This document shows, one piece after another, positions 50,145-59,095 of a stretch of DNA of 64,000 nucleotides. The notes under the pieces are model-generated. The model was not told where the DNA came from and did not search any database. It saw nothing but the letters and a program-made list of their open reading frames with translations. A program made the translations under genes and the position numbers. Each line of letters starts with the position of its first letter. Position 1 is the first letter of the stretch. The stretch comes from Streptomyces fradiae (GTDB lineage: Bacteria; Actinomycetota; Actinomycetes; Streptomycetales; Streptomycetaceae), in contig NZ_CP065958.1 of the NCBI RefSeq assembly GCF_041270065.1, forward strand, positions 2,604,001 to 2,668,000, read 5' to 3'.

Positions 50145-51410
50145 ATGAAGCTCGCTGTCGTGGGGGGCGGCTCCACCTACACCCCCGAACTCATCGACGG
50201 GTTCGCGCGGTTGCGCGACACCCTGCCCGTCACCGAACTCGTCCTCGTCGACCCCGCCGCCGACCGCCTCGACCTGGTCGGCGGCCTGGCCCGGCGGATC
50301 TTCGCCAAGCAGGGCCACGAGGGCCGGATCGTCACCACCTCCGACCTCGACGCCGGCGTCGACGGCGCCGACGCCGTGCTGCTCCAGCTGCGGGTCGGCG
50401 GACAGGCCGCCCGCGAGCGGGACGAGACCTGGCCGCTGGAGTGCGGCTGCGTCGGCCAGGAGACCACCGGCGCCGGCGGTCTCGCCAAGGCGCTGCGCAC
50501 CGTGCCGGTGGTCCTGGACATCGCCGAGCGGGTCCGCAGGACCAACCCGGACGCCTGGATCATCGACTTCACCAACCCGGTCGGCATCGTCACCCGGGCG
50601 CTGCTCCAGGCCGGCCACAAGGCCGTCGGCCTGTGCAACGTGGCGATCGGCTTCCAGCGCAAGTTCGCCGCGCTGCTCGGCGTCGCCCCGGCCGACGTCC
50701 ACCTCGACCATGTCGGGCTCAACCACCTGACCTGGGAGACCGGGGTACGGATCGGGGGCCCCGAGGGCGAGAACGTGCTGCCCCGGCTGCTCGCCGAGCA
50801 CGGCGACGCCGTCGCCGACGACCTGCGGCTGCCGCGTGCCGTCGTGGACCGGCTCGGCGTCGTCCCCTCGTACTACCTGCGCTACTTCTACGCGCACGAC
50901 GCCGTCGTCGAGGAGCTGCGCACCAAGCCCTCGCGGGCCGCCGAGGTGGCCGCGATGGAGAAGCAGCTCCTGGAGATGTACGGCGACCCGGCGCTCGACG
51001 AGAAGCCGGAGCTGCTCTCCAAGCGCGGCGGCGCCTTCTACTCGGAGGCGGCCGTGGACCTGGCCGCGTCCCTGCTGGGCGGCGGTGGCTCGCCGTACCA
51101 GGTGGTGAACACGTACAACCGCGGCACGCTGCCCTTCCTGCCGGACGACGCCGTCATCGAGGTGCAGGCCGCGGTGGGGCCGCAGGGGGCGGTGCCGCTG
51201 CCGGTGGCGCCGGTCGACCCGCTGTACGCGGGGCTGATCGCCAACGTCACCGCGTACGAGGACCTGGCCCTGGAGGCGGCGCTGCGCGGCGGCCGCGACC
51301 GGGTGTTCAAGGCGCTGCTCGCGCACCCGCTGGTGGGGCAGTTCGGGTACGCCGACGGGCTGACCGACCGGCTGATCGCGCACAACCGGGAGCACCTCGC
51401 GTGGGCCTGA
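50145..51410 (+). CDS. csnH: GH4 glycosidase (CsnH-like)
   Basis: 421-residue cytoplasmic NAD+- and metal-dependent glycosidase of family 4 (6-phospho-beta-glucosidase branch). The nucleotide-binding start is MKLAVVGGGSTYTPELIDGF. The metal ligands are in GLCNVAIGF (Cys) and DHVGLNHLTWE (His). NPVGIVTRALL and CVGQETTGAGGLAKAL are family hallmarks. In context it should cleave imported glucosamine oligosaccharides. Its last 10 bases overlap the kinase gene, so expression is coupled. Confidence 0.93.
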   Translation: MKLAVVGGGSTYTPELIDGFARLRDTLPVTELVLVDPAADRLDLVGGLARRIFAKQGHEGRIVTTSDLDAGVDGADAVLLQLRVGGQAARERDETWPLECGCVGQETTGAGGLAKALRTVPVVLDIAERVRRTNPDAWIIDFTNPVGIVTRALLQAGHKAVGLCNVAIGFQRKFAALLGVAPADVHLDHVGLNHLTWETGVRIGGPEGENVLPRLLAEHGDAVADDLRLPRAVVDRLGVVPSYYLRYFYAHDAVVEELRTKPSRAAEVAAMEKQLLEMYGDPALDEKPELLSKRGGAFYSEAAVDLAASLLGGGGSPYQVVNTYNRGTLPFLPDDAVIEVQAAVGPQGAVPLPVAPVDPLYAGLIANVTAYEDLALEAALRGGRDRVFKALLAHPLVGQFGYADGLTDRLIAHNREHLAWA

Positions 51411-52372
51411 ACGGAGCGCTGCTGGCGATCGACGCCGGCAACAGCAAGACCGACGTCGCGGTCCTCGCCCCGGACGGCACGGTCCTGGGCGGGGCTCGCG
51501 GCGGCGGGTTCCAGCCGCCGCTGGTGGGGGTGGAGACGGCGGTCGAGGCGCTGGCGGAGATCGTCGGGCGGGCGTGCGAAGCGGCGGGCGTGGAGCCGGT
51601 GTTCGCGCAGATCGCGGCCTGTCTCGCCAATGCCGATCTGCCGGTGGAGGAGGCCGGTCTGAAGGCCGGCCTCGAGGCGCGCGGCTGGGGCGGCGCGGTC
51701 CACGTCTGGAACGACACCTTCGCGATCCTGCGCGCCGGGGTCGACGAACCGCGCGGTGTCGCGGTGGTGTGCGGCGCGGGCATCAACTGCGTCGGCATGC
51801 TGCCCGACGGGCGTACGGCGCGCTTCCCGGCGATCGGCAAGATCTCCGGGGACTGGGGCGGGGGCGGCGGACTCGCCGACGAGGCCCTGTGGTTCGCGGC
51901 GCGCGCCGAGGACGGGCGGGGCGGGCCGACCGAGCTCGCCCACGCCCTGCCGACGCACTTCGGGCTGCCCAGCATGTACGCGCTGATCGAGGCGCTGCAC
52001 CTGGGCCGGATCCCGCCGGAGCGCAAGCACGAGCTGACGCCGGTGCTCTTCCGTACGAGCGCGGAGGGCGACCCGGTGGCGCGGTCCCTGGTGGACCGGC
52101 TCGCCGACGAGGTCGTGGCGCTCGCCTCGGTCGCGCTCGGCCGCCTCGGACTGCTCGCCGAGGAGGCGCCGGTGGTGCTCGGCGGGAGCGTGCTCGCCGC
52201 CCGGCATCCGCGGCTCGACGGGCGGATCGCCGAAGTCCTCGCCGTGAAGGCGCCGAAGGCGCGGACGGTCGTGGTGACGGCGCCGCCGGTGCTGGGCGCG
52301 GGGCTGCTCGCCCTGGACGCGGCCGGCGCTCCGCCGGAGGCGGCGGCGCGCCTGCGGGCGTACTACGCCTGA
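51401..52372 (+). CDS. csnK: N-acetylglucosamine/glucosamine kinase (CsnK-like, BadF/BadG family)
   Basis: 323 residues from GTG 51401. ASKHA-fold sugar kinase: phosphate-1 loop LLAIDAGNSKTDVAVL, catalytic region WNDTFAILRAGVDEP and adenosine loop VVLGGSVLAARHP. VVCGAGINCVGM and KISGDWGGGGGL are typical of GlcNAc/glucosamine kinases. It should phosphorylate the sugar released by CsnH, as the last step of the csn operon. The operon ends at the terminator 52411-52450. Confidence 0.92.
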   Translation: MGLNGALLAIDAGNSKTDVAVLAPDGTVLGGARGGGFQPPLVGVETAVEALAEIVGRACEAAGVEPVFAQIAACLANADLPVEEAGLKAGLEARGWGGAVHVWNDTFAILRAGVDEPRGVAVVCGAGINCVGMLPDGRTARFPAIGKISGDWGGGGGLADEALWFAARAEDGRGGPTELAHALPTHFGLPSMYALIEALHLGRIPPERKHELTPVLFRTSAEGDPVARSLVDRLADEVVALASVALGRLGLLAEEAPVVLGGSVLAARHPRLDGRIAEVLAVKAPKARTVVVTAPPVLGAGLLALDAAGAPPEAAARLRAYYA

Positions 52373-52410
52373 GCCGCCGTACGACGCACGAGACGCATGA
52401 CACGTGACGC

Positions 52411-52450
52411 ATGTGTGCGGGGCGCTCTTCCCGGGGCGCCCCGCACGCAT
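52411..52450 (+). terminator. Terminator of the csn operon
   Basis: Arms 52411-52425 and 52436-52450 pair over 15 bp (one G-T), core TGCGGGGCGC/GCGCCCCGCA, followed by GTTCACTCGTT. The rest of the 309-base spacer (to 52681) should hold the promoter of the kinase operon; no clear operator was seen. Confidence 0.85.
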
Positions 52451-52681
52451 GTTCACTCGTTCGAGGATGTTCGGGGTGGAACCGATTCCGGCCACCACTC
52501 GTGTTCCTGAGGAAGGGGGTTCGCCTGCGACGCACAGGGGGACATGGGGCACGATAGGAACAAGATCGAGTCAATCCCGGTGTACGGGACGGGCACTGCG
52601 GCCATACTGCTGGCCGGGTAGTAGCCGTCCGCCCCGCCACCGGCAGGACGGGTCGACGTCTGAGACCGAGGGGGAGGTCAC

Positions 52682-54136
52682 GTGACATACCCGCCGAACG
52701 CGCCCGCCGCCTCGGCGGCGCAGGGCACCGCCACCGCGCCCGCGCGGCCGGGTTCCGGCGTGCCCGCGCAGAGCGGAGCCGCGGGGCAGGCCGGGCCGGG
52801 CCCGGCTGCGGCGCCGCCGCCGCCCGACGGGCCCGGCGCCTGGGCCGAGGCCCGCGCCGTGCTGCGCCGCGCCGCCACCACCGAGCCTGGCCGGCTGCGG
52901 ATCCTCGGCGCCGTGCTGGCACTGCTCGTCGTCGCCTTCGGCGCCGTCACGGCGTACGAGGTGCTCGACCGCGCCTCGTACGCGGACGACGTGGTGGGCC
53001 GCAGCCAGCCGCTGAGCGCGGACGCCGCCGACATCTACCGCTCCCTCGCGGACGCGGACGCCACCGCGGCCAGCGGCTTCCTGGCCGGTCCGCAGGAGTC
53101 CGACCAGCTCCGCAAGCGCTACACGGACGACATCGCCACCGCCTCCCGGCTCCTGGTGAAGGCCGCCGCGAGCACCGACGCGGACGGCGGCTCGGGCCGC
53201 GAGATCGCCACGCTCAACGAGCATCTGCCGCGCTACACCGGTCTGGTGGAGCGGGCCAGGGCCGCCAACCGGCAGGGCCTGCCGCTCGGCGGCGCCTATC
53301 TGCGCTACGCGAACCTGACGATGACGCAGCAGCTGCTCCCGGCCGCCGAGCGGCTGTACGCGGCGGAGACCGAGCGCCTCGCCCAGGACGACGACGAGGC
53401 CCGCACCTGGCCGTTCCTGTCGATCGGCCTCGGGCTGCTCGCGCTCGCCGTGCTCGGCTGGGCGCAGCGCCGCAGCTATCTGCGCACCAACCGGGTGTTC
53501 AACCGCGGGCTGCTCGGCGCGACCACCGCCTGCGCGGTGGCGCTGCTCTGGCTGGTGGCCGGCCACGGGCTCGCCCGCGCCGGCCTCGACGACGCCCGGG
53601 CGCACGGCCAGGAGTCCCTGCAGGTCCTCAACGAGGCCCGGATCGGCTCCCTGAAGGCCCGCGCCAACGAGAACCTGGCCGTGGTGGGCCGCGGCGCCGT
53701 GCTCACCGAGGACGGCAAGAACGACAAGTACGAGGCCGACTACACGAGCAGCGCGAAGACGCTGACCGCCGCCCTGGAGGAGGCCGGCCGGCTCGCCGAC
53801 GACGGCGCGGGCCGCGACCCGGTGGCCGAGGCCACCAGCCGCACCGAGGAGTGGCGCACCCGGCACGCCCAGGCCCGGCAGCTCGACGACGCGGGCGACT
53901 TCACGGCCGCCATGAACAAGGTGATCGGCCGCACCGGCTCGACCGGCGAGTCCTTCGACCGGGTCGACGCGGCGCTCGGCCGGGCGCTGTCGCACGAGCA
54001 GGACGAGTTCACCCTGGCCGCCGAGGGCGGCCGGGACGCGCTGACCGGGCTGCCGCTGGGCGCGGCGGTCCTCGGCGTGCTCGCCGCGGGGTGCGCCGTG
54101 ACCGGCGTCAACCGCAGACTGTCGGAGTACCGGTGA
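52682..54136 (+). CDS. GlnX-like four-helix membrane sensor protein
   Basis: 484 residues from GTG 52682 after GGGGGAGG. A Pro/Ala-rich cytoplasmic N-terminus (~70 residues) is followed by helix 1 (72-93), an external helical domain (~95-240), helices 2 and 3 (~243-262, ~276-295), a second external helical domain and a final helix (~455-473). The two four-helix-bundle-like sensor domains and the neighbours match the mycobacterial GlnX (Rv0412c-type) protein, which relays amino-acid sensing by GlnH to PknG. First gene of the operon; the GTGA end allows coupling to the binding protein. Confidence 0.82.
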   Translation: MTYPPNAPAASAAQGTATAPARPGSGVPAQSGAAGQAGPGPAAAPPPPDGPGAWAEARAVLRRAATTEPGRLRILGAVLALLVVAFGAVTAYEVLDRASYADDVVGRSQPLSADAADIYRSLADADATAASGFLAGPQESDQLRKRYTDDIATASRLLVKAAASTDADGGSGREIATLNEHLPRYTGLVERARAANRQGLPLGGAYLRYANLTMTQQLLPAAERLYAAETERLAQDDDEARTWPFLSIGLGLLALAVLGWAQRRSYLRTNRVFNRGLLGATTACAVALLWLVAGHGLARAGLDDARAHGQESLQVLNEARIGSLKARANENLAVVGRGAVLTEDGKNDKYEADYTSSAKTLTAALEEAGRLADDGAGRDPVAEATSRTEEWRTRHAQARQLDDAGDFTAAMNKVIGRTGSTGESFDRVDAALGRALSHEQDEFTLAAEGGRDALTGLPLGAAVLGVLAAGCAVTGVNRRLSEYR

Positions 54137-54147
54137 GAGGGGGCGGG

Positions 54148-55284
54148 ATGCTGCCGGACGGCGTCGAGCGTACGACCGGGACGGTCCCCGGCCCGCAGGG
54201 CACCACGGGCACCACGGGCGGCGGCGCGCCCGCGCGGCGCGGGCCGGCACGGCTCCGTGGGTGGGGCGGGGTGGCCGCGATGGGGGTGGCGTGTTCGCTG
54301 ACCGCCGCGCTCGCCCTGTTCGCGCTGCCGCGTACCGCCGCCGACGGCGCCGTGCCGTCGCCCGGGCCCGGGCCGGGCGTCGGCAAGGGCGTGCAGGTGC
54401 GGGCGGAGAGCGCGGAGAGCTGTCAGAACCCGGAGGCCTCGCTGACGCCGTCGACCGCCGACGGAGAGGCGGTCACCCGGATCAAGAAGCGCGGAAAGCT
54501 GATCGTCGGCGTCGACCAGAACAGCTACAAGTGGGGCTTCCGCACGCCGCCGACGGTCACCCGGCAGCCCGACGGCTCGGTCAAGGAGACCCCCGGCGAG
54601 CTGGAGGGCTTCGACATCGACCTGGCGAAGGCCATCGCCAAGTCGATCCTCGGCGACGAGAACGCGGTCATCTTCCGCGCGATTCCGACCAACCAGCGGA
54701 TCGCCGCCCTCGAGGGCGACAAGGTCGACCTCGTGGTGCGGACCATGACGATCAACTGCAAGCGCATCCAGCAGGTCGCCTTCTCCACGGCCTACTTCCA
54801 GGCCGGTCAGCAGGTGCTCGCGCCGAAGTCCTCGCCGATCACCGGCTACGACAGCTCGCTGAGCGGCAAGCGGGTGTGCACGGCGGAGGGCTCGACGGCC
54901 TTCGAGGCGCTCCAGGAGAAGTCCTTCGGCGCGGTCTACAAGGACGTCGGCGACGGCACCAAGGACGACCCGGACCTGCTGACCGTGCCCAACCAGCTGG
55001 ACTGTCTGGCCCGGCTGCAGCTGGGCGAGGTCGACGCGGTGGTCACGGACAACGCGCTGGCCGCCGGCCAGGCCGCGCAGGACCCGGCCGTCGAGCTCAA
55101 GGGCCGGCCCTTCACCACCGAGTACTACGGAGTGGCGGCGAAGCTGCACAACGACGACCTGGTGCGCCGGGTCAACCAGGTGCTCGTCGAGTACCGGCAG
55201 GGCCCCTGGCAGCAGGCGTACGACAAGTGGCTGAAGGCGGACCTGCCGGGGATCGCCGGGCCGCCGGCCCCCATGTACAGGTAG
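54148..55284 (+). CDS. glnH: GlnH-like amino-acid binding protein, membrane-anchored
   Basis: 378 residues from ATG 54148; an in-frame GTG at 54133 overlaps the preceding stop and is a credible alternative. A single N-terminal helix (AAMGVACSLTAALALFALP) anchors it. The binding domain begins RIKKRGKLIVGVDQNSYKWGF and has GFDIDLAKAIAKSILGDENAVIFRAIPTNQRIAAL in sections. DLVVRTMTINCKRIQQVAFST and the QVLAPKSSPI stretch are typical of glutamate/glutamine/aspartate binders. No permease is adjacent, so it is a sensor rather than a transporter part, as in the GlnX-GlnH-PknG system. Confidence 0.88.
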   Translation: MLPDGVERTTGTVPGPQGTTGTTGGGAPARRGPARLRGWGGVAAMGVACSLTAALALFALPRTAADGAVPSPGPGPGVGKGVQVRAESAESCQNPEASLTPSTADGEAVTRIKKRGKLIVGVDQNSYKWGFRTPPTVTRQPDGSVKETPGELEGFDIDLAKAIAKSILGDENAVIFRAIPTNQRIAALEGDKVDLVVRTMTINCKRIQQVAFSTAYFQAGQQVLAPKSSPITGYDSSLSGKRVCTAEGSTAFEALQEKSFGAVYKDVGDGTKDDPDLLTVPNQLDCLARLQLGEVDAVVTDNALAAGQAAQDPAVELKGRPFTTEYYGVAAKLHNDDLVRRVNQVLVEYRQGPWQQAYDKWLKADLPGIAGPPAPMYR

Positions 55285-55338
55285 GCCCCCCCCACACACG
55301 TAACCCCAGGACAGGCAGCACGAGACGAGAGGTGATCG

Positions 55339-56619
55339 ATGGGCGGCGTCGCGGGACCCCCCGGTTCTCCGGTGATGGACCGGGACGAGGTGGACCGTGC
55401 GCTGGCGCGGCTCGGCGCGGAGCACAAGGCGGTCGAGGACTCGCTCCTCGCCCTCCAGGACCACGCCGGCCGCAGACTGCTCGAGGGCGCCGAGCTGACC
55501 GGCACGACCCGGGACCGCTGGCAGACCGCCGAGCGGTCGATCACCCTGCTGTGGGCGTACTTCGACGCGTACACGGCCGCCCTGCACGACACCCGTGAGG
55601 TACGGGCGAGGCGCCGCTGGCCCGGGCGGGACGAGCTCGTCGAGCTGACCGACCGGCTGCGCGGCGAGAGCGTGCACGTACCGGGAGCAGCCCTGGAACA
55701 GGCCGCGCTGGCCGAGCGGTTCACCCTGGACGGGCTCGTCACGCGGATGAACGAGCTGTACGCGTCCTCCCTCGACGTGGTGGTCACCGCCGACGCGGTC
55801 TGGTCGGCGCTGCCCGCGCGGATAGACCTGCTCGCCGCCGAGCTGGGCCGGACCCGGTCGCTCGCGCACTCGGTGGGCGTACGGCCCGGGGAGCACCCGG
55901 CCGGGGACGAACTGGAGTCGATCACCGCCGAGCTGACCGCGCTGCGCATCCAGGTGGTGTCGGACCCGCTGGCCTTCTGGCGGCCCGCGCAGGGCAGTTC
56001 CGCGCCCGGCGGCGGCCGGCCCGACACCGAGCGGTACGACACGGCGGCGCGCGCCCTGGAGGACATCCGGCGCGAGATCGAGGCGGTGCTGCAGGTCCGG
56101 CAGGACGCGGAGGAGCGGCTGCTGCGGCTGCGCGACGTGCTGTCCCGGGCGGACCGCACGCTCGCCGAGGCGCGGGCGGCGCGCGGCGAGGTGCTCGCGA
56201 AGATCGCCGCGTCCGAGGTGCCGGCGGTCAGCGGGCCGCCGATGGCCCTCCAGGAACGCCTGGCGGCGGCCGCCGAGCACCGCAGGCACGCCCGCTGGCA
56301 CCGGCTCTCGCCGCTGCTCGATGCCCTGGAGCAGGAGGCGGAAGAGGAACTCCTCCGGGCCCGCGAGTCGTTGACGGCGGTGACCGCGCCGCTCGCGGTC
56401 CGCGCGGAACTGCGCGGCCGGCTCGACGCGTACAAGGCGAAGGTGGCCCGGCTCGGCGCGGCGGAGGACCCGCTGCTCGTCGAGCGGTACGACGCGGCCC
56501 GCCGGATGCTGTGGAGCGCCCCCTGCGATCTGCGGGTCGCCGAGCAGGCGGTGCTGCGCTACCAGCAGGCGGCGGCGGACGTACTGTCCGGGCCGAGGGA
56601 TCAGAGGAACGAGTGGTGA
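55339..56619 (+). CDS. Coiled-coil protein of the PknG operon, function unknown
   Basis: 426 residues, cytoplasmic, without membrane helices. Almost entirely charged helix: HKAVEDSLLALQDHAGRRLLEG, ALEDIRREIEAVLQVRQDAEER, DRTLAEARAARGEVLAKIA and EQEAEEELLRARESLTAVTA suggest long coiled coils. It is not part of the mycobacterial glnX-glnH-pknG set, so it is an addition here. Its stop overlaps the kinase start (GTGA), implying equal production. A scaffold or kinase-docking role is inference. Confidence 0.8.
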   Translation: MGGVAGPPGSPVMDRDEVDRALARLGAEHKAVEDSLLALQDHAGRRLLEGAELTGTTRDRWQTAERSITLLWAYFDAYTAALHDTREVRARRRWPGRDELVELTDRLRGESVHVPGAALEQAALAERFTLDGLVTRMNELYASSLDVVVTADAVWSALPARIDLLAAELGRTRSLAHSVGVRPGEHPAGDELESITAELTALRIQVVSDPLAFWRPAQGSSAPGGGRPDTERYDTAARALEDIRREIEAVLQVRQDAEERLLRLRDVLSRADRTLAEARAARGEVLAKIAASEVPAVSGPPMALQERLAAAAEHRRHARWHRLSPLLDALEQEAEEELLRARESLTAVTAPLAVRAELRGRLDAYKAKVARLGAAEDPLLVERYDAARRMLWSAPCDLRVAEQAVLRYQQAAADVLSGPRDQRNEW

Positions 56620-59093
56620 GCGGGGGAACCGGAGTGAGCAGCTGTCAGCGTCCGACGTGCGAGGGCTCGTACGAGGACATGGGCGGCGGCGAGCTGTACT
56701 GCGACACGTGCGGTCTCGCCCCGGTCGTCGCGCCCGGCGGGATGCTGCAGGCGACCAGGACCGGGATGGCCGTGGCCGGCCGGGGCGGCGACTCGGGCCG
56801 TTCCGCGCCCTCCGCCCGTACGTCCTCGCGGTCGGCGCGCTCCTCGGCGTCCCGGCGTTCGGTGTCGGGGCGGCTGTCGCGCTCGCTGTCCGGGCGGAAC
56901 ACGGGCCGTTCGGTGTCGGTGCGCAGCTCGGGCTCGTCGAGCGGCGCCTCGGCGCGCGGCCGGCTGGGCGCGGGCCTGGTCACGGTGCCGGAGGTACCGC
57001 GTCCCGACCCGCGGGCCGCGGTGATGGAGAGCCCCGAGGTTCCCGAGAGGAAGCGATTCTGCTCGCGCTCCGACTGCGGTGCGCCGGTGGGCCGTTCGCG
57101 CGGAGACCGGGCGGGCCGCACCGAGGGCTTCTGCACCAAATGCGGGCACCCGTACTCCTTCGTGCCGAAGCTGCGCGCGGGCGACGTGGTGCACGGGCAG
57201 TACGAGGTGGCGGGCTGTCTCGCGCACGGCGGTCTCGGCTGGATCTATCTGGCCGTCGACAAGGCGGTCTCGGACCGCTGGGTGGTGCTCAAGGGCCTGC
57301 TCGACACCGGCGACCAGGACGCGATGGCCGCGGCGATCTCCGAGCGGCGCTTCCTCGCCGAGATCGAGCACTCCAACATCGTCCGCATCTACAACTTCGT
57401 CGAGCACCTGGACCAGCGCACCGGCTCCCTGGACGGCTACATCGTCATGGAGTACGTGGGCGGCAAGTCGCTCAAGGAGATCGCCAACGACCGGCGCACC
57501 CCGGACGGACGGCGCGATCCGCTGCCGGTCGAGCAGGCCTGCGCGTACGGCATCGAGGCCCTGGAGGCGCTCGGCCATCTGCACAGCCGCAACCTGCTGT
57601 ACTGCGACTTCAAGGTCGACAACGCGATCCAGACCGAGGACCAGCTGAAGCTCATCGACATGGGCGCGGTCCGGCGGATGGACGACGACGAGTCGGCGAT
57701 CTACGGCACGGTCGGCTACCAGGCGCCGGAGGTCGCCGAGGTCGGCCCGTCGGTGGCGAGCGACCTGTACACGGTGGCCCGCACCCTGGCGGTGCTGACC
57801 TTCGACTTCCAGGGCTACACCAATGTCTTCGCCGACTCGCTGCCCGAGCCGGACGGCATCGAGGTCTTCCGCACCTACGAGTCCTTCTACCGTTTCCTGG
57901 TGCGCGCCACCGACCCCGATCCGGCGCGCCGGTTCGGCTCCGCGCAGGAGATGGCGGAGCAGCTGACCGGTGTCCTCCGGGAGGTCGTCGCGCTGCAGTC
58001 GGGGCGGCCTCGGCCGGCGCTCTCGACGCTGTTCGGCGCCGAGACGCGGGTCACCGACACCGAGCTGTTCGAGGAGCTGACCGAGGACGTGTCGGTGCTC
58101 GGCGCGCGCGAGACCCGGCGGGCCCGGCGCTCGCTGCCGACCGCCGTGACCGGCCGGGCGGGCAGTTTCCTGCGCCTCTTCGACGTGCCGGCGACGGCGC
58201 TCGCGCTGCCGGTGCCGCGGGTCGACGCGGCCGATCCCAACGCCGGTTTCCTCGCGGGTCTGCTCGCCGCCGCGCCCGCCGAGCTGATCACCGCGCTGCA
58301 CGCGGCGCCGGTGGCCTCGCTCGAACTGCGGCTGCGCGAGCTGCGGGCGCGCCTGGAGATGGGCAACCTGGTGGCCGCCGGGCGCAGCCTGGACAACCTG
58401 GAGGACGGGCACGCCGACGACTGGCGGGTGGTCTGGTACCGGGGCGTGACCGCGCTGATCGCGGGCGACCGGGAGAGCGCGGCGCTGTCCTTCGACGCGA
58501 TCTACGACGCCTTCCCCGGCGAGCCGACGCCCAAGCTGGCGCTCGGCGTGTGCGCGGAGCTGCTCGGCCAGCTGGACAACGCCGCCGAGTACTACCGGCT
58601 CGTGTGGGCGACCGACCCCAGCTATGTCAGCGCCGCCTTCGGCCTGGCCCGGGTGCAGCTCGCGGCCGGCGACCGGCCCGGCGCGGTGCGCACCCTGGAG
58701 TCGGTGCCGGAGTCGTCGATCCACTACACGGCGGCCCGGGTCGCGGCGGTACGGGCCCGGCTGCGCCGGCGGCCCGCGAACGAGCCGCTGGGCGCGGACC
58801 TGACGGCCGCCGCCGCGCAGGTCTCGGCGCTGCAGGGCTTCGGCCTGGACGCGGTGCGCCGCGAGCAGCTGTCGACGGAGGTGCTCGGCACGGCCCTGGA
58901 CTGGGTGCTCTCGGGCAGCCCGGGCGCGGGCCCGGCCGGCACGGTGCTGCTCGGCAGCGCACTGGACGAGCGCGGACTGCGCTTCGGCCTCGAACGCTCC
59001 TACCGGGTGCTCGCCCGGCTCGCCCAGCGCGGCGAGGAGAGGATCGAACTGGTGGAGCGGGCCAACCGCTTCCGCCCCAGGACGTGGGTGTGA
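56616..59093 (+). CDS. pknG: PknG-type Ser/Thr protein kinase with zinc ribbons and TPR domain
   Basis: 825-residue soluble kinase. Start GTG 56616 overlaps the previous stop; GTG 56634 is possible. Order: an N-terminal ribbon (CQRPTC...CDTCG, from C10), a ~90-residue Ser/Arg-rich linker (RSARSSASRRSVSGRL), the rubredoxin-like domain (C149, C154, C173, C176), the kinase domain (~190-450) and a TPR-like helical C-terminus. Kinase residues are K226 (VVLKG), D331-F-K333 with N336 (CDFKVDN) and D348-M-G; APE appears as QAPEVAEVG. GVLREVVALQSGRPRPALSTLFG after the kinase is typical PknG text. It probably responds to GlnX/GlnH and targets an FHA protein. Confidence 0.93.
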   Translation: MSGGTGVSSCQRPTCEGSYEDMGGGELYCDTCGLAPVVAPGGMLQATRTGMAVAGRGGDSGRSAPSARTSSRSARSSASRRSVSGRLSRSLSGRNTGRSVSVRSSGSSSGASARGRLGAGLVTVPEVPRPDPRAAVMESPEVPERKRFCSRSDCGAPVGRSRGDRAGRTEGFCTKCGHPYSFVPKLRAGDVVHGQYEVAGCLAHGGLGWIYLAVDKAVSDRWVVLKGLLDTGDQDAMAAAISERRFLAEIEHSNIVRIYNFVEHLDQRTGSLDGYIVMEYVGGKSLKEIANDRRTPDGRRDPLPVEQACAYGIEALEALGHLHSRNLLYCDFKVDNAIQTEDQLKLIDMGAVRRMDDDESAIYGTVGYQAPEVAEVGPSVASDLYTVARTLAVLTFDFQGYTNVFADSLPEPDGIEVFRTYESFYRFLVRATDPDPARRFGSAQEMAEQLTGVLREVVALQSGRPRPALSTLFGAETRVTDTELFEELTEDVSVLGARETRRARRSLPTAVTGRAGSFLRLFDVPATALALPVPRVDAADPNAGFLAGLLAAAPAELITALHAAPVASLELRLRELRARLEMGNLVAAGRSLDNLEDGHADDWRVVWYRGVTALIAGDRESAALSFDAIYDAFPGEPTPKLALGVCAELLGQLDNAAEYYRLVWATDPSYVSAAFGLARVQLAAGDRPGAVRTLESVPESSIHYTAARVAAVRARLRRRPANEPLGADLTAAAAQVSALQGFGLDAVRREQLSTEVLGTALDWVLSGSPGAGPAGTVLLGSALDERGLRFGLERSYRVLARLAQRGEERIELVERANRFRPRTWV

Positions 59094-59095
59094 GT

